Source: a virus. From it: a stretch of DNA of 24,106 nt. The position numbers were made by a program, and so were the translations under genes. Where the stretch lies: positions 1 through 24,106 of IMG/VR virus record IMGVR_UViG_3300017779_003251, one strand, 5' to 3'. Shown piece after piece: positions 20,501 to 24,106 of this stretch. The notes under the pieces were generated by a model. It was not told the DNA's origin and did no database searches. It saw only the letters and a list, made by a program, of their open reading frames with translations. Every line of letters begins with the position of its first letter. Within the stretch, counting starts at the first letter, position 1.

Positions 20501-20600
20501 TGAAATCCACAAAAAGTGGACTTTCAGACTGCACAAACTCAGGTAACTGATTTTCAATTACCTGATTGATTTCGACTCTTTGTATTGAGGTATCTATCAT
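8529..20600 (-). CDS. 7: giant baseplate wedge protein, gp7 position
   Basis: A single 4023-residue frame between gp6 and gp8, where T4 encodes wedge protein gp7 (1032 residues). ATG 20600-20598 overlaps the gp6 stop by one base (TAATG). The N-terminal cap is like that of marine T4-like phages: VDFMKQYYISQEYQG (31-45), RG module (104-126), and VKDFYRTKGTEESYRILF (196-213). Downstream are HGF/GD repeats from about residue 466, GxGY clusters, a YHYH-like domain (1252-1367), three IHD modules (about 2577-2943), a conserved core with IQSPV and STFAGRVFTRTG (about 2971-3330), a NDILQVPNESY module (about 3510-3740), and a C-terminal GKFSWGRLHDF block. Composition is Gly/Ser/Thr-rich with few Cys; I saw no signal peptide, membrane span or catalytic motif. 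It is presumably the extended wedge arm. Calling it gp7 rests on synteny and the N-terminus; most of the length has no T4 counterpart, so fibre-like functions are possible. Confidence 0.85.
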   Translation of the reverse strand: MIDTSIQRVEINQVIENQLPEFVQSESPLFVDFMKQYYISQEYQGGSINIAENLDRYTKLQTYVGAALTQYTGLSTDTESYSDTIFVDSTKGYPSKYGLLKIDNEIITYTGIGTTSFTGCIRGFSGVDNMDQPTRSDLLSFNTSVGVSHTGGTKVHNLSNLFIREFFSKLKTTYASGFENRKLSSDLDQVKFIRQVKDFYRTKGTEESYRILFRVLYGQEVNVIKPSQFLIKPSDADYGFAQDFVVKPVSGDPRNLKGSTLFQDADEDDGNIRGASGAISDVKDFLYGGEHYYQISVSQDSIDGDFIIPGRTRVTDSVSLGSTVITVDTTVGFPTSGSLSLPTASNAGVVTYTSKTANQFVGVDTSIDVLSVGDDVRYNNVAYGYSFANNTNKIEVLITGVLKDFSIPDTTFYFNKGDKVKVGSFGINKSSEDSNFGSWVYNSAVRFTPKTVLRQSSSSFKIESLSDHGFLEEDAIEVLDGNSNLVAVGRVLSVISSSTFIVGDLPGVAENNFAFIRRRLKRGNSSLHDNITKYTTDVQNVYDHGSDNALALPPHPHMYVASPSLPSLGNEPIVAPDRSITWTGATGGDLIQLIQVTEGAADHGFYSGEVVTYNVVNGFLGQLIDGKNYYISRVDSNNIRLANSLPDLVNGDFVDATGNGTFKISVPDLSNKKLDHQKLLKRFSLNPVFDGARRETAPGATGMLVNGTEILNYKSGDVIFFGGVESIDVLEGGSQFDVITPPTVSVESLTGAGVSATANVRGQFERIDIIDSGFDYVAPPIIEISGGNGKNAIARSRLKQIDHFVDFDASSTGNAINIANDTIGFGTFHKFRDGEAVIYKTFNTGAIGIASAGITTTLIQINPDQRLVDESIYFVSKVNQSTIKLANNQNDAITKSNLINLTGFADGSQRLQSLRKKFVLGQIIIDNPGEGYENKRRLIPTAGINTYSDFIEYTNHGFEDGELVRYSNNQVKIGGLDTDQDYYILKVSDSRFRLASAGIGTTLSNANYQSKQFVGLTSVGSGDHVFNYPPITVRVKGSIGINTSEPENYHARVNPIVRGSITSINVENAGLGYGNDSTFNFSIPPQVRVSSGSSSEYKAIVTNGRIQSVIITRSGAEYTSTPDLTILGDGVGAKIISSISNGRVDQVTVDNGGVGYSTASVGVQEVIPGTGAVFLPKIRSWAVNNVKRYEDIFYGDDGFLTRGDNDEGIKFSTFYAPRGLRKILKSKNSDGTIDYTSNDLNLLNNAEQVSLNHSPIIGWAYDGNPIYGPYGYDRKDGGIVRLMRSGYSLKTTRENGPPISTFPLGFFIEDYEYLGNGDLDENNGRYCVTPDYPKGTFAYFATINPNENETSGTFKNFRSPVFPYLIGANYAAKPDDWNFTETNNQDIDLNTLNLRRNTNPYKLEGSGANYEGIHDSRKIVDQEIEVNYASAGRINQYELLSSGSGYQVKDPLRIKNLDKGNGFSGEISKVEGKEIVSIASTVVKIENIVFTYNNQNGQVTGLSSQPHDLVVGDLVTISGLSTDSLRKLDGRHQIGFNTSFLKLNTGIGTTGPTGMITNLSVTGDLSRNSIAPNDVLGINTERFLVLNVDDLNDKVRVKREFDGVLGTAHTSTSLITSLNRNITFNLGINTDIQTRVNVPYYFNPTESVAIGTASGVGIGSTISYSYKVVGGASTERFIPTQNIFLQDHGFETGDKLIYSSDDGTPLLVSNGINAVPNFRLTNNSPVFAIKESKDLLGISTNSLGIGSTGGITGIGSTAYRLFFDGFGSGESHSFTPTKPQITGFAEKVVGTVVCKESHNLIANDRISISVIPGITTTFDIQFDDTTRRTFVNPINFGASAVNINKDEIILPNHGYKTGDKILYKSSSPASPLFNNFTYFVVRIDKNTIKLSSTAFKSKKLIPDCISLTSTGSNHTIALINPPLSLTRGYKVGFAVSDTSLTQVISGKRTQVFDFELFRDTNFTNPYFNNTEDDGFQVIGVGTVGVTTTARVDLSVTENAPNDLFYKLTPVNLNVNAPFKRNPIVDTDVINHSSLKISDSVYNGDYVITGIGSTTFSFVLPSQPEKDGYTKEESTTLKYNTSSTHAIGSINRIRIVSKGRNYQNIPVVTSIGSTLGVGAVVRLNSNETGKLRNYTIKNIGFDYSADKTIQPSVQLPQILRLDRLSKIENIGISSGGKNYLEPPNIVVIDRVTGLTKDEVLTETDLQGTSVSEVKILRNTNSLYDTNPKIVATNNNNGIKVKNLSFTSGTNVVTLTLEGGYTSSTYPFTLGEKLYVENIGIGSTGSGFNSANYDYEPFVITGVNTNPGGGNATVSYKLDSSVTQPGTFSASKSSGQAIPFENIAQFDIGVDTNQFSVGEIVSTGDKQGTVVAWNENNKYLKVLSNDTFNVGESINGSSSKSIALIEQTTKFDSVFNIDSDSEFRSGFRRDTGKLNTELQKLADNDYYQTFSYSLGSTIDYDTWKDPVNSLGHVVGFRNFADVSVVSIASTDDKNRSNASVGVSSAVAVVVADLVSEDESLHMSYDFDLVTENSKDVNGLFASDEINFGNRILTDYIESRTNRAISVDSVSSQFNDLPRATAFSDVFAFDIDEVDGVKFYVLLFDTRFSGEKEIIQVNLIHDRSIGYMMKFGRVETSIDLGDFDFAITGTTGNLRFVPAKSKFNNYALRLFAIETFKNTIASEGDIGTEINVGVGVSIISSSAGIGSTDPSPVQVVGFGTTAVTTSKLLVQTQELGGQERTQINELVVLNDSEEVYLLDYAQMINDNISATNSPSVGLGTFGADVRSGITSVYFTPETGIGVTMRVHQTSIGSTATGIGSTTISLTELLSTTTNIAATGTPQATRISGINSNTYTAFDALIEIHDTTNDKYAVTQVTAIHDGSEPFFTEFGYMDNFSTNNTSTSGLGVIGVGYSTASGGDIELRLTPPANTAITTKVFQRNFNETGTGGVGFVTFTNSRLKSAEGSYTGTENDIKFSFPLKHAGDPIFHKTFDSSDTAVVDVTNDTFVVNNHFFQTGEEITYTPTGAGTTMSIGIAATAISGIGVTTKLPSTVFAVKLAENKFKVARTAAESLQAIPKVIDVSSVGIGTTHSFTSKNLNSKALITLDNNIQSPVIQSPVNVKLSFDAALETDFITITGISSFFSGDTIKVNDEFMKIDTVGIGSTNRILVRRGRLNSAIANHSAGDTVTKFLGNYQIVEDTINFTDPPKGEKGPAGLTTTSTFAGRVFTRTGVPGGTQETYADNFVFDTVEEQFTGISTNFILKSSGSNVTGFATNTGVILLNEIFQNPNDDYTIVETAGITSVSFTGVGATNNYDVNISSVPRGGIIVSVGETTNFGYQPLVAAGGTAIVSAAGTVESVSIGNSGSGYRVGLQTNILVKARGSSGIVTIGKANVSAGLVTSVTITNGGGSGFSSATPPVLEFEKPLNYENLRLVGSSTGIGASISVRVGTASSIISFEITNFGYNYKINDVLTIEEGGQAGILTDANKVVKDFQLTVLDTFNDSFAGFTFGELEKLNSFENLFDGDRRSFPITKTIGAVETPITIRSAKGSPIKVADNTLIFLNDILQVPNESYVYSGGSQITFSEAPKADDKLRIYYYRASDDDVLEVDILETVKTGDQLTINKYPDVGLDDAFQQEPRTVTGITTSDTVTTNTYVKAGITTVRTLERPVTWKKQTQDVFVNNIGIGKDRVELEPNIRPTAYIIKSVSAGSSEVFTDTAVPMFNQLDDLVEVKQKVLILDRTSKTGVAATAVVSAGGSITSIVISNGGSGYTVAPKVSIGVTAGIGTITAGVGTTSGNATADATVSAAGTISAITVTYAGFGYTHTSPPLVMIEPEAVTQDELRSIKYQGDFGEVVGIGTSTVAGIGTALQFDLFIPKGSVLRDTSVVGTAVTVSGIASGYYFTVFDSNVGSGLTSYDNPIGITTVGIATSFLDNIYKVHSAKTIQGPALGIGATALRRVTVSVSSTEGIGIGSGSFGKFSWGRLHDFVKKDTKAFTAITNDGITGIKTGPVIIRTSDLKESYS
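9100..10550 (-). repeat. C-terminal GxGY beta-repeat clusters of gp7
   Basis: Two clusters lie in this span. The first (about 10155-10550) has VSIGNSGSGYRVG, SVTITNGGGSGFSSATPP and FEITNFGYNYKINDVLTI. The second (about 9100-9365) has SIVISNGGSGYTVAPKV and AITVTYAGFGYTHTSPP. They are separated by a different module containing LIFLNDILQVPNESY. Each unit pairs a GxVxSVxITNGG strand-turn with a proline-containing strand, consistent with a repetitive beta structure. The boundaries are approximate. Confidence 0.6.
10610..11690 (-). other. conserved IQSPV/STFAGRVFTR core module of gp7
   Basis: Residues about 2971-3330. In order: FPLKHAGDPIFHKTF, NHFFQTGEEITY, KFKVARTAAESLQ, ALITLDNNIQSPVI, NDEFMKI with an RRGR turn and NHSAGDTV, GNYQIVEDTINFTDPPKG, STFAGRVFTRTG, and FDTVEEQFTGI followed by VILLNEIFQNPNDDY. 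I recognise this order of motifs from large structural proteins of marine T4-like phages, so this is probably the best-conserved part of the C-terminal half. No function is known to me for it. Confidence 0.5.
11770..12870 (-). repeat. three tandem IHD modules in gp7
   Basis: Three consecutive segments share a layout of a hydrophobic strand, a D(R/G/S)S turn, an aromatic strand with FG or DY, a variable loop and a strand reading LRFVPA, VYFTPE or LRLTPP, then an alternating basic/aromatic strand. Copy 1 (about 12590-12870) has QVNLIHDRSIGYMMKFG and NLRFVPAKSKFNNYALRLF. Copy 2 (about 12180-12450) has ELVVLNDSEEVYLLDYA and SVYFTPETGIGVTMRVHQT. Copy 3 (about 11770-12060) has QVTAIHDGSEPFFTEFG and ELRLTPPANTAITTKVFQR. 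The copies are divergent, so this is an old duplication. It was found by eye. Confidence 0.55.
14025..14330 (-). repeat. mid-gp7 GxxY beta-repeats
   Basis: Three units can be read: RIVSKGRNYQNIPVV with GVGAVVRLN, NYTIKNIGFDYSADKTI, and IENIGISSGGKNYLEPPNI. They follow the GGxxY-strand-Pro-strand pattern of the other clusters but have lost most glycines, so they are a degenerate set of the same family. Confidence 0.5.
16500..16847 (-). other. YHYH-like domain inside gp7
   Basis: Residues 1252-1367 resemble the YHYH domain: NHSPIIGWAYDGNPIYGPYG (1252-1271), then LDENNGRYCVTPDYPKGTFA (1319-1338) and YFATINP, ending in FPYLIG (1362-1367). The DG-PIYGP and LDExNGR elements are the ones I recall from that family. 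The Tyr-His-Tyr-His element that names it is replaced by AYFAT, so any metal or ligand role that needs those histidines is unlikely here. It is embedded between HGF/GD and GxGY repeat regions, which suggests a structural insertion. Confidence 0.7.
17095..18420 (-). repeat. N-terminal-half GxGY beta-repeat clusters of gp7
   Basis: One cluster (about 18225-18420) has GGSQFDVITPPTVSVES and IDIIDSGFDYVAPPIIEISG followed by GNGKNAIARSRL. The other (about 17095-17410) has three units: NVENAGLGYGNDSTF with PPQVRVSSG, SVIITRSGAEYTSTPDLTIL with GDGVGAKIISSI, and QVTVDNGGVGYSTASVGV. These are the clearest examples of the unit, including the GRIQSV/GRVDQV linkers between repeats. A further single unit (LLSSGSGYQVKDPLRI) lies near 16250-16300. 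Confidence 0.65.
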
Positions 20601-22657
20601 TAATATCCGTATCCAGAACTAGAAGATGATGAAGATGATGAAGATGATGAAGGAGTGCTTGAACTAGAAGAACTTGTGGTTGAACCTGAGTAAGTTCCTC
20701 CACTCGTGGTTGTAGTTGAAGTTGAAGAAGCAGTTGATGGAAGTATCGCTGCGGCTGTTGAAACTGGAGAATTTGATTTTCTTATGAAAGTTGGTGTGTA
20801 ATAACTGTGAGTATGAACAAATCTTGATCCAGAGGTATTTTCTCCTGATGCGATTAGGTCTTGTATCATATTGATTGTTGTATTTGTCATATCAAACTTA
20901 ATATACAAATCACGAAGTCCAACAATATCATTTGAATGGGGAATTGCCTGAATTTCAACTATACCGTTCGCAACCACTGTTGAAAGTATATTTACAGTAT
21001 CTATAAGAACTTCACCAGTCATATAATCAACAGTTCCAGCATTTTTCTTTACAATACTTGGAGTTCCACCTTCAATATATGTAAAGAAGAAAATTCTTCC
21101 CTTTTCACGATTAATTACTTCATCTGCAAGATAAACAGTGCCTGTAACACCTTCAATCGTGAATCCTGTTGACACTACGTTATAAGAACTCTCCTGAGTA
21201 TGGAATCGATTACCATAACAAACCTCATATTGAGCAAATTGACCCAAAACTGCTTTTAGATTTCGTCTAATTGTTACAAGAGTGATATTTGATGTAATTG
21301 ATGCATCAACGCTATCAATAAGTGATATAGCCTTACTATATTTGAATCTACCACCAAATTTATTAACATCTATTGAACGTGAATACTGTGTGAGAGCATT
21401 TGAGATACCAGTTTTTAAATTGTCTGGATCATCATTCAAACTTGGATTATAATATGGATTTGATTGTAACTCAACATACAAATATTTTAAATCTATAAAT
21501 TCTGGTACAATACCAGCAACCGCATAACTCTTCAATCTTTGTATCAACTCTCTTTTTGTCTCGTCTGATAGAAAATCACCATTTCGAGGTTTTACAGACA
21601 TAAAAACCTTTCCAAAACGAGGTGGACTCATTTCTTCACCACCAAAAGCGGTGACAGATTCAACGTTTGGATAAATGTAACCTAAAACTGCTTCATAATC
21701 CGATGCCGTAACTGCACGATACTGAGAAGAGTAAATTCGAGGTGCATAATACTTAATTGATGATATTGATTCGATTTCATCACCATCTCTTGACTTTTCA
21801 TCAGTTGAAACTAATGAAACTAATGATGCATTAATGGCAGCACCATCTTGATTTGTAATATTTCCTACAAAACTGAACTCTGAAGCACCATTTCCATCCC
21901 TTCCATCAGTTACAATGTATGAAACATCAATAAAGTTGTTATTTGATAATTTTTTACCAATTACATTGTCTCCGAAGATTAATTCATATCTTTCATCTTC
22001 AATTTCTTGTAAAAGATAAGAAGCTGCGGTTGAAGTAACTCCTACAATGTTATCAATTTGTTTATATGTAACACTTGATGATGAAGATTCAGATGGAAAC
22101 ACCTTAACCTTAATTGTTGATGTATCAATGAATGAATTATCTAAAATATACTTTTGATTTGCTAAAGATGTATCAACTGTGAAACTTTCAGTAACATAAG
22201 TTCCTTCAAATATCTGTATCTCACTAAATTCAGCAACTCCATTAGTAACAGGAACTGTAATATCCTCTGGAATTGAAAATATGTAGTTTGTGTTCTGACC
22301 AGCACCATTACAAATCAATCCAGCGTTCAATGTAAGTGTTGATGTATCTTCAAGACTATCAACTGTAAAAGATATCTTTGCTCTTGCAGATTTACGAGAT
22401 CGAGGAACATATCCAATATTTCTGGCAAGTGCAACAACGTTTTCTCGAAGAGTAGAGGAGTCAAGAAAACACTCATTCGCTGCCATATTAGTATTGTATG
22501 CAGTGATGTATGTATTATACGCCAGTGCGTCAATAATGATTGAAAGGTTAGACCCCTCAAAATCATAATCGGTGAAATTTGTATTTGCCCTCAGATAATC
22601 TCTGATAGACAGTTTTATTTCATCAAAATCTAAATTTACATATTGACCGAAAGCCAT
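20600..22657 (-). CDS. 6: baseplate wedge protein gp6
   Basis: A 685-residue homologue of T4 gp6 (660 residues), which dimerises to join neighbouring wedges in the inner baseplate and interacts with gp25 and gp53. The N-terminus has YVNLDFDEIKLSIRDYL (6-22) and EGSNLSIIIDALAYNTYITA (34-53), typical of marine T4-like gp6. Residues 324-356 contain YIYPNVESVTAFGGEE and PPRFGKVFMSVKP, a conserved gp6/J-like block. The ATG overlaps the gp25 stop by one base (TAATG), and its own TAA overlaps the gp7 start in the same way. An AGAG element lies about 4 bases before the ATG. The last 45 residues are a Ser/Thr/Gly-rich tail ending in SGYGY, not expected from T4 gp6. Otherwise the gene looks intact. Confidence 0.94.
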   Translation of the reverse strand: MAFGQYVNLDFDEIKLSIRDYLRANTNFTDYDFEGSNLSIIIDALAYNTYITAYNTNMAANECFLDSSTLRENVVALARNIGYVPRSRKSARAKISFTVDSLEDTSTLTLNAGLICNGAGQNTNYIFSIPEDITVPVTNGVAEFSEIQIFEGTYVTESFTVDTSLANQKYILDNSFIDTSTIKVKVFPSESSSSSVTYKQIDNIVGVTSTAASYLLQEIEDERYELIFGDNVIGKKLSNNNFIDVSYIVTDGRDGNGASEFSFVGNITNQDGAAINASLVSLVSTDEKSRDGDEIESISSIKYYAPRIYSSQYRAVTASDYEAVLGYIYPNVESVTAFGGEEMSPPRFGKVFMSVKPRNGDFLSDETKRELIQRLKSYAVAGIVPEFIDLKYLYVELQSNPYYNPSLNDDPDNLKTGISNALTQYSRSIDVNKFGGRFKYSKAISLIDSVDASITSNITLVTIRRNLKAVLGQFAQYEVCYGNRFHTQESSYNVVSTGFTIEGVTGTVYLADEVINREKGRIFFFTYIEGGTPSIVKKNAGTVDYMTGEVLIDTVNILSTVVANGIVEIQAIPHSNDIVGLRDLYIKFDMTNTTINMIQDLIASGENTSGSRFVHTHSYYTPTFIRKSNSPVSTAAAILPSTASSTSTTTTSGGTYSGSTTSSSSSSTPSSSSSSSSSSSSGYGY
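20603..20737 (-). repeat. serine-rich low-complexity tail of gp6 with 9-bp tandem repeat
   Basis: Residues 641-685 of gp6 are almost only Ser, Thr and Gly, ending in a run of twelve serines and GYGY. The DNA includes an exact 9-bp unit (gaagatgat on the plus strand) three times in tandem at 20622-20648, encoding TCA/TCT serine codons. This is a microsatellite-like tract prone to in-frame slippage. Its role is unknown; it could be a flexible linker. Confidence 0.85.
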
Positions 22658-23049
22658 TATACTCTAGCTGGTTGTAGGATAACTTCGACTGATTGTGTTG
22701 GTGCTGAAAGTCCAGTAATATCATATTGAATTGTACAATTCAATTCATTTGTATCTGAATACACTCTCGCTGTTGTGATCACATTACTAATTCTTGGTTC
22801 AAATCTACTTAAAGATGACGTAATTTCATCTGAAACACGAATTTCATTTAAATTAGTGCTTAAATCAAACAAAGAATCATTAATTATTGATCCAAATGTC
22901 GGATCAAATGGTTTTTCACCTAAAATTGTGAAAACTATGTTCCTTACAGATCTTTTAATAGCATCTTCATTACGAATTGCAACCACATCATTCGTCACAG
23001 GATGACGTTTGAAGGATAAATTGATATCTTTGAATGCCCTAGAAGTCAC
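22657..23049 (-). CDS. 25: baseplate wedge protein gp25
   Basis: A 130-residue homologue of T4 gp25 (132 residues), a lysozyme-fold-family structural protein that nucleates sheath assembly at the baseplate and binds gp6 and gp53. Diagnostic motifs are KPFDPTFGS (46-54; T4 RPFDPEFGC), LFD (60-62) and SRFEPRIS (81-88; T4 RNYEPRID). The N-terminal RAFKDINLSFKRHPVTNDV is the form typical of marine T4-like phages. The start is GTG at 23049; an in-frame TAG lies two codons upstream, so no longer product is possible. A late promoter is 26 bases upstream. There is no strong Shine-Dalgarno sequence. The stop overlaps the gp6 ATG, suggesting coupled translation. Confidence 0.94.
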   Translation of the reverse strand: MTSRAFKDINLSFKRHPVTNDVVAIRNEDAIKRSVRNIVFTILGEKPFDPTFGSIINDSLFDLSTNLNEIRVSDEITSSLSRFEPRISNVITTARVYSDTNELNCTIQYDITGLSAPTQSVEVILQPARV

Positions 23050-23075
23050 TATCTACACAAAAAGTTTGCTGTTTT

Positions 23076-23083
23076 TATTTATA
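23076..23083 (-). promoter_or_regulatory. T4-type late promoter for gp25-gp6-gp7
   Basis: The minus strand reads TATAAATA followed by AAAAC, identical over 13 bases to the promoter before gp8. It lies in the 43-base gap between the speD stop (23095-23093) and the gp25 GTG. The predicted leader is about 20 nt. It would drive gp25 and, through the overlapping starts, gp6 and gp7, and separates them from the speD transcript. Confidence 0.85.
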
Positions 23084-23092
23084 CCGATTTTT

Positions 23093-23440
23093 TTACCTTT
23101 TTATAACACGAATTCGATATTTTTCAGATTCTAAAGCGTTAATAATGTATTTAGCACAAATTCGAGGGTCTTTTTCGCCGCAAGTGAAGAAATCTGCGTT
23201 CATACGACCCAATTCAGGCCAAGTATGACAAGAAACATGACTTTCTGCTAATGCAAAAAGAGATGTGACACCACATGGACTGAATTTATGTGTATATTCA
23301 TTTAATATTGTCATCTTCGACTTCAAAATAGCACGAGTGAAGATGTCCCGAAGGAAATTAGGACTGTTTAAGTCCTCAAAATACCCATCGTAGACATCTA
23401 GTATTAGATGCTCACTCATTTCATCCCAATTCTGGTTCAT
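23093..23440 (-). CDS. speD: S-adenosylmethionine decarboxylase proenzyme
   Basis: A 115-residue prokaryotic-type AdoMet decarboxylase. It self-cleaves and makes decarboxylated AdoMet, the aminopropyl donor for spermidine synthesis. Compared with the Thermotoga maritima enzyme, the processing site is Glu66-Ser67 in LAESHVSCHTWPE, with Ser67 becoming the pyruvoyl group; His72 and Cys87 (in DFFTCGE) match its catalytic His68 and Cys83. All key residues are present, so activity is likely. speD is a known auxiliary metabolic gene of marine T4-like cyanophages. The annotated ATG at 23440 overlaps the upstream gene by 20 bases. A second ATG at 23419 (Met8, MSEHLILD) begins one base after the upstream TGA, has GGGA four bases before it, and fits the family N-terminus better; either start leaves the enzyme intact. 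It lies before the gp25 late promoter and so is probably co-transcribed with the upstream gene. Confidence 0.94.
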   Translation of the reverse strand: MNQNWDEMSEHLILDVYDGYFEDLNSPNFLRDIFTRAILKSKMTILNEYTHKFSPCGVTSLFALAESHVSCHTWPELGRMNADFFTCGEKDPRICAKYIINALESEKYRIRVIKR

Positions 23441-24106
23441 TTAAGTCAATTTTAAAGTCACCACCATAAAAATCAGCGTTCATATCAGTGCCTCCAGCAC
23501 CTACACTCACGTCAAGAGACCTTTCTTTCGCTGTTTTCCAAAAATAATTCTCTTCTGAACCTAATCCATCACGATCATGACCATTCTCCACCTGATAATA
23601 CACGGTTGAAACCTTAAAATCAGGAATCTTAGGTGTCTCAGGAGTGATACTGTTGTCATATATCCTCATTCTGTTGTTAGGATACAGTGCAAACTGACCA
23701 TTATCTAATTCTAACAGGTTATGAGACTTATGTTCCGCTGGTTGTTCACTGGTCGAGTAGTCGATAGCGTCTACATCAGAGTGATAGTTATCTAAAGTAC
23801 AAATATATGTACCAGTCTGATTACCATAGTCTCTTGTATAGACCTCATAGTGCATTGAACCGATGAATTGTTTCTGTACTGCAACGACACCATAGTCCAT
23901 ACAGTTCCAGAACTGTAGATTATGTAGTGTCATATCTGGATCGGGTATCTCAGGAGAGGAGAGAAAAGCGCTTATCGGTAACTTATCAAACATTGCAGCA
24001 TACTCTGGTAGATACGTTTCAAAATAAAACGCACGGCCAGGAATACTCTTTGCAGAAACCCATACTCCTTTCACAAATTCACCATGACCACTCTTATGAT
24101 CGGTCA
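23421..24106 (-). CDS. conserved-looking protein of unknown function, start at right edge
   Basis: The frame is open from the right edge to TGA 23423-23421. A GTG at 24074 would give 217 residues, but the coding frame continues upstream as TDHKSGHGEF with no stop, and the two bases left at the edge (TG) could complete an ATG just outside, giving about 228 residues. The sequence is rich in Tyr, Asp and Asn: GRAFYFETYLPEYAAMFDKL and PISAFLSSPEIPDPDMTLHN near the start, a middle with YPNNRMRIYDNSITP, and an acidic C-terminus. No signal peptide, membrane span or catalytic motif is seen. I have an uncertain memory of similar proteins in cyanophages near baseplate genes, but no function. It overlaps speD by up to 20 bases. 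A role in the virion is only suggested by position. Confidence 0.85.
   Translation of the reverse strand, partial: TDHKSGHGEFVKGVWVSAKSIPGRAFYFETYLPEYAAMFDKLPISAFLSSPEIPDPDMTLHNLQFWNCMDYGVVAVQKQFIGSMHYEVYTRDYGNQTGTYICTLDNYHSDVDAIDYSTSEQPAEHKSHNLLELDNGQFALYPNNRMRIYDNSITPETPKIPDFKVSTVYYQVENGHDRDGLGSEENYFWKTAKERSLDVSVGAGGTDMNADFYGGDFKIDLNEPELG

Noticed and set aside
8529-20600. Diversity-generating retroelement target or phase-variation system in the giant structural genes
   Set aside because: No reverse transcriptase, template repeat, invertase or inverted repeat pair was seen; the repeats are divergent protein modules. A retroelement elsewhere in the genome cannot be excluded.
8529-20600. Artificial fusion of several genes by assembly error
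   Set aside because: The frame is continuous over 12 kb, composition and module style are uniform, and the N- and C-terminal blocks both fit a marine T4-like gp7 gene.
23050-23092. Possible terminator between speD and gp25
   Set aside because: The A/T runs form at best a five-pair A:T stem with no GC core or proper hairpin; the promoter explains the gap better.

Overview
The window is a stretch of a tailed-phage genome of the T4-like marine myovirus type (cyanophage or a close relative such as a pelagiphage). It is AT-rich. Every recognisable gene lies on the minus strand, so the biological order runs from the right edge to the left. Non-coding DNA amounts to three gaps of 43, 30 and 6 bases. 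I saw no tRNA, CRISPR array, insertion sequence, integrase, reverse transcriptase or cellular housekeeping gene. The host cannot be read from this window; speD and the architecture of the structural proteins fit phages of marine picocyanobacteria best.

Layout in transcription order. (1) 24106-23421: a conserved-looking protein of unknown function, open at the right edge, overlapping the next gene. (2) 23440-23093: speD, an S-adenosylmethionine decarboxylase proenzyme, an auxiliary metabolic gene. (3) A perfect T4-type late promoter at 23083-23076. (4) 23049-22657: baseplate wedge gp25. (5) 22657-20600: baseplate wedge gp6 with an added serine-rich tail. (6) 20600-8529: a 4023-residue protein in the gp7 position that fills half the window. 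(7) A second perfect late promoter at 8528-8521. (8) 8498-6939: baseplate wedge gp8. (9) 6932 to the left edge: a DUF4815-type virion structural protein of at least 2310 residues, unfinished.

How the genes work together. gp25, gp6, gp7 and gp8 are components of the T4 baseplate wedge. gp25-gp6-gp7 are joined by one-base TAATG stop/start overlaps, which suggests translational coupling. gp8 and the DUF4815 protein form a second unit behind their own late promoter, which would restore expression after the 12-kb gp7 gene. The DUF4815 protein is probably a large peripheral baseplate or fibre-like component. speD would act in host polyamine synthesis during infection.

The main point of interest is mosaic protein architecture. 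gp7, gp8 and the DUF4815 protein share several beta-rich repeat modules that T4 gp8 (334 residues) and T4 gp7 (1032 residues) lack or have no room for. gp7 also carries a YHYH-like domain and an apparent triple tandem module. I found no convincing sign of a wholly new system; this looks like a late structural operon of a known kind with unusually expanded proteins.
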